From positions 1-6,968 of the forward strand of contig CAUZIZ010000231.1 in NCBI GenBank assembly GCA_963579905.1: DNA of 6,968 nt, read 5' to 3'. The notes below the pieces were generated by a model. The model searched no databases, was not told the DNA's origin, and saw only the letters and a program-made list of their open reading frames with translations. Within the stretch, counting starts at the first letter, position 1; every line of letters starts with the position of its first letter. The position numbers were made by a program, and so were the translations under genes. This document shows positions 1 through 5,264 of this stretch, one piece after another. The DNA is from CAUZIZ01 sp963579905. GTDB lineage: Bacteria; Acidobacteriota; UBA6911; RPQK01; JAJDTT01.

Positions 1-298
1 CTCCAGACGCCGCTTCCTGATCCGCTGACCGAGAGTCCTGGCGGGAAAGCGGGACACCCGAAAGGTGATCTTCAGAGCTTCGTGTTTTTTGTAGTTTGCG
101 ACCGCATGGGTGACCGTGCGGTTCCAATCTACAAAAGGGTGTCTGCCTCCCGCGAATCGAGTGTCTCGAATTGGATCTGCGTGAAGGTGAAGCATGGACT
201 TTGTGTGTGAATCCGTGTGAGAAAATCCTTCCAAAATCTACCAAAGCGTGGGAAATCGCTGAACATCAGGAAAACCTAAATGACTCTCTTCTCACAAC
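1..298. other. Left-edge stretch without an identified gene
   Basis: This stretch is more AT-rich than the rest of the window, mainly at 185-300. Two frames are open to the left edge. On the minus strand, an ATG at 195-193 starts 65 open codons (beginning MLHLHADPIRDTRFAGG). On the plus strand, frame 1 is open from base 1 to a TGA near 210. Neither translation resembles a family I recognise, neither has a clear ribosome binding site, and both run through the hairpin at 85-138, so I do not call either as a gene. The recognisable homology of the MetE-like gene stops at about 345, to the right of this segment, and I do not find its missing C-terminus here in any minus-strand frame. Confidence 0.5.
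85..138 (+). repeat. Long imperfect hairpin capped by a GTGA loop
   Basis: The arms TTTTGTAG (87-94) and CTACAAAA (129-136) are exact inverted repeats. Inside them TTG (96-98) pairs with CAA (125-127), GACCGCA (100-106) pairs with TGCGGTT (117-123) including one G-T wobble, and TGG (107-109) pairs with CCG (114-116). This leaves GTGA (110-113) as a terminal loop of the GNRA type when read on the plus strand. Only two opposed mismatches (95/128 and 99/124) interrupt a stem of about 21 pairs. The structure is plainly visible. Its function (small RNA, mobile palindrome, processing or terminator site) is not known to me. Confidence 0.7.
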
Positions 299-1175
299 TT
301 ACTGAAAATGAGGAGGTTGTGAAACCAGGGAGTTCTGCTGGGAAGGCAGGAGTTCTAGATCGTCCAGTTCTCCGGTTTCCGGGTAGGCGAATTCAAGATT
401 GACCCTGTCAACCTTCAAGTTTTGGAAGCGCGATAGAATCGGACGGTAGTTGCCCATTACATCAGAACGCCGTCTGTGAACGCTGTGACAGCAGTGCAGG
501 TGGATCTCTGGCTCGAACCCCTCGGAGATCTGGTTGATTGAATCTGCCGCTTCTCGAAATTGGCGATCGATGTCCCAGGCCCGATGAAGCCCCTCGTCGT
601 GGCTGGATTCACCCGCCATCAGACGGCGGTCGCAAAAATAGGCGAGGGCGGGTCATCGATCTGGACGATGTCGATTCCGGCCTCGACCAGATCAGCTGCC
701 TCCCCAGCCAGGATTTCCGTCAGGTGCTCCATGAAGTGTTGGACGGTCGGATAGGCGGAGCGGCTGTAGTACTGGTGCCAATAGCGGACAGTGATCAAAA
801 AGGGGCTAAGCAGCGAAAATTTGGTGTAGCGGTCGGTATTCTCTACCAGGAAGCTGGCATCCCAGACGAAAACCGGGTCTTGCTCCGGTATCCGCCTGAC
901 GACGACTTCGGTCACTTTGACCTCACCCTGGTGTCGATACTCTCGGCGCGGCTCAAAGCCGCCGATGCGCGAAAGAAACTCAAGAATATACTGGCTGCGC
1001 CGCCACTCTCCGTCGCTGACGACGTCCAACCCGGCCTCCTCTTGAAGCGGATGGCCGACCTCACCATTTTGTCCATCTGCGACCGGAATCGCTCCGCGGG
1101 CATGGTGTTCCGGGGCGCAAGCAGCTCGCGCACCTCTCTTGGTCGGGGAAGCAAACCGATGGGGTGGATATACAA
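299..1175 (-). pseudogene. MetE C-terminal-domain-like (methionine synthase II type) protein, frameshifted
   Basis: Three consecutive minus-strand frames together read as one protein of the cobalamin-independent methionine synthase C-terminal (UROD/MetE-like) family. Frame 1 (1175 to about 1044) gives GLLPRPREVRELL, the family's G-S-x-PRP start. Frame 2 (about 1043 to 649) gives EAGLDVVSDGEWRR and IVQIDDP. Frame 3 (about 648 to 299) gives LAYFCDRRLMAGESSHDEG, the zinc-type motif LHCCHS and NLEFAYPETGEL. Restoring one base near 1044 gives IRFQEEAGLDVVSDGE, and restoring one base near 648-652 gives QIDDPALAYFCDRR. Both are canonical, so each break is a 1-nt deletion. The family binds a zinc-activated thiol and transfers a methyl group. 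Here the protein ends soon after LELLP, without the last DCG cysteine region. About 290 residues remain against roughly 340-380 expected. The start is uncertain: TTG at 1175 is a fallback. An ATG at 1253-1251, overlapping the OsmC stop, is in the same frame but meets TGA two codons later. Pseudogene or error-containing sequence; family call fairly sure. Confidence 0.78.
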
Positions 1176-1249
1176 GAGCGGCAGGTTGGCCGTCTTAGCA
1201 GTCTTAATCGCTGAATCGTCACAAGACCGACGAGGAGCGAGAAATCACC

Positions 1250-1687
1250 TCATCCGCGGGGCTCAGTATGCGAGACGAGAGAAACTGTAGTGTCGTGGGT
1301 CGCCACGGCGACCGAACCGTAGAGCGGTCAACGCTGCTTCCAGATCTTGACGAGTTTCTTCGCGTTATCGTCGCTGACGCCCCACATCTCGAAGTCCACC
1401 CGGATGGCATCGTAGATCGTCACCTCGGCCTTGGGTGCGCCGGGGTCCTGATAGGATTCGATCTTGACTTCCATCCATTCCAGCGGGATCTCATCTGCGG
1501 TGGCGATGCGTTCCACCATGTTGACCGCACAGGCGGCGATTCCCGAGAAGAAGAGTTCGCCAGCACCGATCTCTTCACCGTGAGCATCATCGGCCACGAA
1601 GTGATGGGTTCGTGCGCTGCAGATGGCACGTCCTCGAGCGCCTGTGCTACGGCATTGCACCTGATAGGCCAAGTTTAGTTCAGCCAC
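1250..1687 (-). CDS. OsmC-family peroxiredoxin-like protein, probable selenoprotein (in-frame TGA)
   Basis: OsmC/Ohr-type proteins are small cytoplasmic thiol peroxidases that reduce organic hydroperoxides with a pair of cysteines. The translation from GTG (1687-1685) has the family core GELFFSGIAACAVNMVERIA with the first active cysteine at C53, then the strand WMEVKIESYQ. The start is backed by AAGGAG six bases upstream. The frame meets TGA at 1330-1328 right after KKLVKIWKQR, where OsmC proteins continue with C-P-x-Y. Past this TGA the same frame reads PLYGSVAVATHDTTVSL and ends at TGA 1252-1250. That is the normal OsmC C-terminus, giving 145 residues, the usual family length. The TGA is codon 120, 67 residues after C53, matching the cysteine spacing I recall for E. 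coli OsmC. I infer selenocysteine at position 120, supported by a SECIS-like hairpin. Stopping at the first TGA would leave a 119-residue protein without its second redox residue. The gene follows the lipoprotein gene by 39 bp and is probably in the same operon. Alternatives are a nonsense mutation or a base error. Confidence 0.85.
1298..1313 (-). promoter_or_regulatory. Putative bacterial SECIS hairpin downstream of the OsmC TGA
   Basis: On the coding (minus) strand GGTCGC (1313-1308) pairs perfectly with GCGACC (1303-1298) around the loop CGTG (1307-1304). The stem begins 14 nt after the TGA at 1330-1328 and the loop begins 20 nt after it. Bacterial SECIS elements lie inside the coding region just after the UGA, with an apical loop about 16-37 nt away and a G in the first two loop positions. 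This loop has G second, followed by U. The fit is good, but such elements are loosely conserved, the lower stem is weak, and a GC-rich hairpin can arise by chance. The role is inferred from position and from the TGA. Confidence 0.6.
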
Positions 1688-1726
1688 GATCTTCTCCTTT
1701 TCCTCGCGGTTCTCGATCCACCCATT

Positions 1727-3619
1727 CTATTCGGGAAAGAAGCTCAGATCCCAGTCGTCCAATCGTCGGAGGCGGGAGAAGGGCAACTGTTCCGGCACCT
1801 CTCCTGCCTTGATCCAGGCCGAAATCTCGTCCTTGTGGCCGAGGCGACGAAGGGCCAGAGAGGATGCACTGCTCCAGATGACGGTATCCCAGAAAGCGAG
1901 GTGTTCCACGCCCGATTGATAGAGTGCCTGCGCCTTGCGTCTGTAATCCCTCACGGCCAAGTTTCGCGGCATCACGTTAAGGGCCAGCGTCGTTGAGGTA
2001 TCCCGAGTCAGTGTTGTCCACTGTTTCACGTCTGCGGCGTTTTCCCATGCCATCTGCCAGCTGAAGAGCTTTTCGGCCGAGGAATAGGGAATGATGGTGT
2101 CGACCAGACCCTCTTCAACCCAGGTTTTGACGTCGAGGCCATAGTACAGGTTCTCTTCCAGGCTCCCAAAGACCCAGGCCGAGATCTCGTAGGGTTTGGA
2201 TCGGCCTTGATCGGCCTCCGCCTTTTTCAGGGTGTCGCGCAGTTCCCTCATGAAAAGGGTGGCCGCCTTGCTCCGGTGGCTCAGCCAGCGCACGTCTCGT
2301 TCTTCCAGATGGCGAGGATCTTCACCATACTCGGCCTTGAACCCTTCGACCAGAGGTGCCTCGTAGTCGACGTAGGGTGGCTGTCGGTTGTAGAGGATGG
2401 CGACTCCGTCGATGGGGTAGTTTGTCATCTCGGCGACAATCGACAGCATATAGCTCCGGACTCCAGGAAAGGCGAAGGACATCGCCGTTCCTGGCGTGCC
2501 GTCACGATGGACGCAGCGCCACTCGGGATGCTCTTCCCAGAAGCCACCCTGGTTGAATCCTTGAAAGGGTGGCGGCCAATAGAACGGGCCCCATCCCAAG
2601 CGGTAGTTGGCGTGAAACTCCAATCCCACTTCGTGGGCGTAATCGGCGGCTACCTGGAAAGGATCGATCCCTTTCTCCTGATATTCCGTCCAGGTTTCGA
2701 CCAGCAGCCGATCCCCCGCGCGGACGTAGTCGGCCAGGTCATAGTGCTTTCGGCTCCAGGTACGACCGATCTTGGTGAAATAGTTGCAGACGTCCCCGTG
2801 GACCCCATCCCAGTAGATTCGCTTGAAGTCGGTGTGTCGATAGGGTTCCAGGTGTGACTGAACGAACTCAGCCGTTGCGGGCGAGCTTCTTCCCCAGGCC
2901 ACCCCCCAGGAATCGTTGTAACCGAACAGCCGTTTGGTTACGGTCTGCTCTCGATCGGCTTGCAGAGCCTGGATTTCCTCTTGGGAGAGTGGAACCAGTT
3001 TGATATAGGCGATCCACACCTTCTCGCAGATATTCCCGAACTCCTGATCTTCGGGGACGACCAGTTGGCAGGGCTGTTGGAAGGTCAGACTTTGACCACT
3101 GAGGTCAGCCGTCTTGAAGTAGACCTCCTGGATCCGCGGACCGCGAGCCGTATCATCCTCTGGCACACCCCAGGGAAGGGCGGTCGGCTTGGGTAGGAAG
3201 AGGTTAGAGAAGGTTCTGTCATCACTGAGCTTGGCCCGGACTTGCTGGTCCTGGTAGGGCCTCCAGGCGGTGTTGAACATTCCCACGAAAACATCGTGCC
3301 ATCCCTCCGTTTCCAGCGGATAGCTTAGGTCGGGGGCCAGGGTCTCCTCCCCGGCAAAGATGAGTTGGCCCTTGAAATCTTCGGTTTCGTAATCGATCAA
3401 TCGCCAGGCAAAGCGCTTTTCTTCGATCGTGAGCGCCGACTGAGGTTGAGACCTTTCCATCTCCGTCAGGTAGACCGGCTCACCAGACCGATGGAAGATC
3501 GGCATACCAATGTTTCCGTCATTTTTTCTTACCGGAACGTCGGCACAGCCGGGAGCGACCAGAACAAGGAGGGACAGTAGAGACCCGTATGTGAAGAGGC
3601 GCGGGAGCATAGGAATCAT
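1727..3619 (-). CDS. Predicted lipoprotein with glycoside-hydrolase-like (GHL10-type) barrel domain
   Basis: A 630-residue protein likely anchored outside the cytoplasmic membrane. The N-terminus is a short basic start, a hydrophobic run (residues 8-22) and APGC with the lipid-carrying cysteine at C25. The lipobox is acceptable but not ideal. Residues of about 30-230 look like a beta-rich N-terminal domain. From about 250 the sequence resembles the TIM-barrel GHL10-like family of putative glycosidases: KRIYWDG (266-272), EFHANYRLGWGPFY (334-347), a GTPGTAMSFAFPGVR stretch near 374-388, DGVAILYNRQPP (404-415) and YEISAWVFGS (477-486). This suggests carbohydrate processing in the envelope, but I cannot assign a substrate or confirm catalytic acids. 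The ATG at 3619 has a strong AGGGGGA Shine-Dalgarno about six bases upstream. The gene starts 19 bp after the phosphotriesterase-like gene and is probably co-transcribed with it. Confidence is high for a real gene, moderate for the fold. Confidence 0.88.
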   Translation of the reverse strand: MIPMLPRLFTYGSLLSLLVLVAPGCADVPVRKNDGNIGMPIFHRSGEPVYLTEMERSQPQSALTIEEKRFAWRLIDYETEDFKGQLIFAGEETLAPDLSYPLETEGWHDVFVGMFNTAWRPYQDQQVRAKLSDDRTFSNLFLPKPTALPWGVPEDDTARGPRIQEVYFKTADLSGQSLTFQQPCQLVVPEDQEFGNICEKVWIAYIKLVPLSQEEIQALQADREQTVTKRLFGYNDSWGVAWGRSSPATAEFVQSHLEPYRHTDFKRIYWDGVHGDVCNYFTKIGRTWSRKHYDLADYVRAGDRLLVETWTEYQEKGIDPFQVAADYAHEVGLEFHANYRLGWGPFYWPPPFQGFNQGGFWEEHPEWRCVHRDGTPGTAMSFAFPGVRSYMLSIVAEMTNYPIDGVAILYNRQPPYVDYEAPLVEGFKAEYGEDPRHLEERDVRWLSHRSKAATLFMRELRDTLKKAEADQGRSKPYEISAWVFGSLEENLYYGLDVKTWVEEGLVDTIIPYSSAEKLFSWQMAWENAADVKQWTTLTRDTSTTLALNVMPRNLAVRDYRRKAQALYQSGVEHLAFWDTVIWSSASSLALRRLGHKDEISAWIKAGEVPEQLPFSRLRRLDDWDLSFFPE

Positions 3620-3638
3620 GATGTTTCCCCCTGGATCG

Positions 3639-4853
3639 CTAGAAGGCGAGGACCCGTGCAGGATTCTTGATCAGAATCGTCCGAATGTCCTTCTTGGATA
3701 CTCCCAACCCCAGAAGGGAGCCAACCAGCCCAGTCGAGACAAGTGTGAATCCCTGCCGGGAAGCAGTCCAACCCTCGATGGTCTTTTCTGTCTCAGTGTA
3801 GCGGGAGTAGAAATAGGACACCCGATCATGGCTAACCAGGATTTGCTTGACGTAGCCTTTGTCGATCAGATGCTGGATCTGTCGGGCCTGGGTTTCCAGC
3901 CGGTAATTCTGGCCGCCGATTCGATCGAACTGGAGGCTGATACCCAGGTCTGCAAGTCGCTCGTGGTAGTCGTGCGCCTCCTCATTTTCGCGGTCGTCCC
4001 GGTATCCTTGGTGGCCTATGATTACTCTCTCTGGCCTGGCCCCCTCCTGTAGTAAAAGCTGAGCCTGTTCCAGGCCCCCTCCATCGGTGGTGTGGGTGGA
4101 AATTGGACAACCGGTCTCCAGGCTGGCCCGGGAAGCTGCCCTGTGGACGACTCGCTCACTGGGCCGCAAGTAGGTGCTGGTACCGATTTTGATGATTCCA
4201 GCTCGGATTTTGGTAAAGCGCTCGCCCCAGTTTCCGCGCGGGTCCTCCATCCCCTCGTTGATCTCGCGAATGAACAGTCTCGCCATTTGATCGACGCCAT
4301 CTTTAGCCACACTGAGGCGGACAGCCCAGGGATGCTGAGGTGCCATGGCCTCGCACCAGAAGCCGGTACTGGCAATCACATGGACGCGGATGCGCCGGGC
4401 CAGGTCCTGCAGCAGCTGCGGGTAGCGACCGACTCGAATCGGAGTCACCTCCACGATGGTTCCGGGCTGCTCCTGCTCGGCGAGGACTGCGTGGAAGCGA
4501 TTCAGAAACGCGGCCGACTCGGTCAGTAGCTTCTCACGGATTGGGGCCAAAGGAGCCGGAGGCGCTTCGTAGAGCTCCGACCAGTCGATGATCGGAGCAT
4601 GTTCGTGCATGAGGGTCGTGCCAAGCTTCTCCGGAGCCACCGGACCCAGTACGGTTCGTGCCTGGGGCTGACCAGAAACGGTTTTCGAGCTAGCTGTTGA
4701 GGCGGTGGAAAGAGCTCCCAGGAAGATGCCCATCGAATGCCGAAGAAAGGATCGGCGGGAAGGCGAGGCAGAAACGAGCGTCCTGCCATCAACCCGAGTT
4801 GAAGCTGGAAGGCCAGGTGCGAATTTCAAATTGTACGCATGATATCCGTTCAA
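3639..4853 (-). CDS. Phosphotriesterase-family metal-dependent hydrolase, Tat-exported
   Basis: An amidohydrolase-superfamily protein of 404 residues with the full metal set of the phosphotriesterase family. H83 and H85 lie in LMHEH, K222 in GIIKIGTS is the bridging (carboxylated) lysine, H254 is in ISTHTTDGG, H281 in VIIGHQG, and D343 in LVSHD. The lysine-to-histidine spacing of 32 equals that of the Pseudomonas enzyme. These proteins hydrolyse phosphotriesters, lactones or other esters, and the substrate cannot be read from sequence. A twin-arginine leader is visible: PSRRSFLRH at 31-39, then a hydrophobic stretch MGIFLGALSTASTASS, so export to the periplasm is likely. The start is not secure. 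TTG at 4853 has no good Shine-Dalgarno, another TTG lies eight codons in, and no ATG or GTG precedes the twin arginines in frame. It heads a probable operon with the lipoprotein and OsmC genes. Real gene and family call are firm. Confidence 0.92.
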   Translation of the reverse strand: MNGYHAYNLKFAPGLPASTRVDGRTLVSASPSRRSFLRHSMGIFLGALSTASTASSKTVSGQPQARTVLGPVAPEKLGTTLMHEHAPIIDWSELYEAPPAPLAPIREKLLTESAAFLNRFHAVLAEQEQPGTIVEVTPIRVGRYPQLLQDLARRIRVHVIASTGFWCEAMAPQHPWAVRLSVAKDGVDQMARLFIREINEGMEDPRGNWGERFTKIRAGIIKIGTSTYLRPSERVVHRAASRASLETGCPISTHTTDGGGLEQAQLLLQEGARPERVIIGHQGYRDDRENEEAHDYHERLADLGISLQFDRIGGQNYRLETQARQIQHLIDKGYVKQILVSHDRVSYFYSRYTETEKTIEGWTASRQGFTLVSTGLVGSLLGLGVSKKDIRTILIKNPARVLAF

Positions 4854-4893
4854 GGCTGGTCGCCGAAAGCCCTAATCTGAAACTTCAAGAATT

Positions 4894-4927
4894 CGTCGCA
4901 CGTCCGAACGTCTGAACGTCGCACGTC
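4894..4927. repeat. Cluster of short ACGTC-type direct repeats
   Basis: CGTCGCACGTC occurs exactly twice (4894-4904 and 4917-4927), and GAACGTC occurs twice between and into them (4906-4912 and 4914-4920). Six CGTC cores thus fall within 34 bp. ACGT is itself palindromic, so the cluster could present several symmetric half-sites. It lies 41 to 74 bp upstream of the annotated TTG start of the phosphotriesterase-like gene. It could be an operator cluster or a dispersed intergenic repeat, and nothing here decides between these. Confidence 0.55.
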
Positions 4928-5135
4928 TCCTGTCCTCCGAAGGTGCCGCCAACGGGTGAACTACCAGCGTTAGGAAGCCAAGTCCGACAGAGCCGCGAAC
5001 GACTTGAGCCGTTAGCAAAATGAGTCCAGGTTTCGAGGAGAGAGCCGGGCAACAGCACAAATCCCTAGTAGCTGGAAGTTTCTTTCCCGAATGGGGCAGC
5101 GCAGCGGGGGCGGGACTGACCTGAACTCGTACGTG

Positions 5136-5157
5136 ACTTCGGTCTCCAGGCCGAAGT
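5136..5157. terminator. Hairpin, possible terminator after the nitroreductase gene
   Basis: ACTTCGG (5136-5142) and CCGAAGT (5151-5157) form a 7-bp perfect stem around an 8-base loop. The hairpin lies about 110 bp beyond the nitroreductase stop, next to a second stronger hairpin. No run of U follows on the minus-strand transcript, so termination is only a guess and the pair may instead be a REP-like structured repeat. Confidence 0.35.
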
Positions 5158-5164
5158 ATTCTTC

Positions 5165-5185
5165 CGTCGAGCCGCTGGCTCGACG
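5165..5185. repeat. Perfect 9-bp inverted repeat with 3-base loop
   Basis: CGTCGAGCC (5165-5173) and GGCTCGACG (5177-5185) are exact inverted repeats separated by GCT. The stem is GC-rich and would fold strongly on either strand. It sits eight bases from the hairpin at 5136-5157, so on the minus strand a transcript leaving the nitroreductase gene would meet the two in succession. There is no U-tract. It may act as a transcript end or RNA-stability element. Confidence 0.5.
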
Positions 5186-5264
5186 CAAGGCGTCTTAGAG
5201 ACTGCCGCCACACCCGGCGACCTAAGTTTCCCCCGAATGATCCAGCATCGGCTGCGACACGCAC

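Larger units (their letters stand above)
4854..5264. other. Intergenic region without a convincing gene, rich in small repeats
   Basis: The 411 bp between the nitroreductase stop and the phosphotriesterase-like start hold open frames on the minus strand, the longest from a GTG at 5264. Their translations are rich in arginine, serine and proline without family resemblance, so I consider them non-coding. The region carries two adjacent hairpins (5136-5157 and 5165-5185) and a cluster of ACGTC-type repeats (4894-4927), listed separately. It is the natural place for the promoter of the genes to its left, but I could not pick out a convincing -35/-10 pair. Confidence 0.6.

Noticed and set aside
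98..124. Resemblance of the hairpin to group II intron domain V
   Set aside because: It has a GNRA-type loop and a CGGTTC end but lacks the AGC triad and the two-base bulge, and no intron protein is nearby.
293..321. CACAAC/GTTGTG inverted repeat as a terminator of the MetE-like gene
   Set aside because: Only six pairs around a 17-base loop and no T-run. This is within chance expectation.
619..621. Second possible selenocysteine TGA, inside the MetE-like gene
   Set aside because: The sequence after this TGA in the same frame is not family-like, while a +1 base upstream restores DPALAYFCDRR. A frameshift explains it better.
538..1290. A 250-residue plus-strand open frame
   Set aside because: It lies antisense to the MetE-like gene and the OsmC end, whose minus-strand frames show clear family motifs. 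Its translation resembles nothing.
2207..2857. A 216-residue plus-strand open frame
   Set aside because: It is a shadow of the lipoprotein gene, which has a signal sequence, Shine-Dalgarno and family resemblance on the minus strand.
4950..5025. Integron attC-like TAAC/GTTGG elements
   Set aside because: The core does not fit GTTRRRY, the arms do not pair as attC sites do, and no integrase or cassette is seen.
4872..5264. A 130-residue minus-strand frame starting directly after the nitroreductase stop
   Set aside because: The translation is arginine- and serine-rich without family resemblance and passes through two perfect hairpins and the ACGTC repeats. It reads as non-coding DNA.
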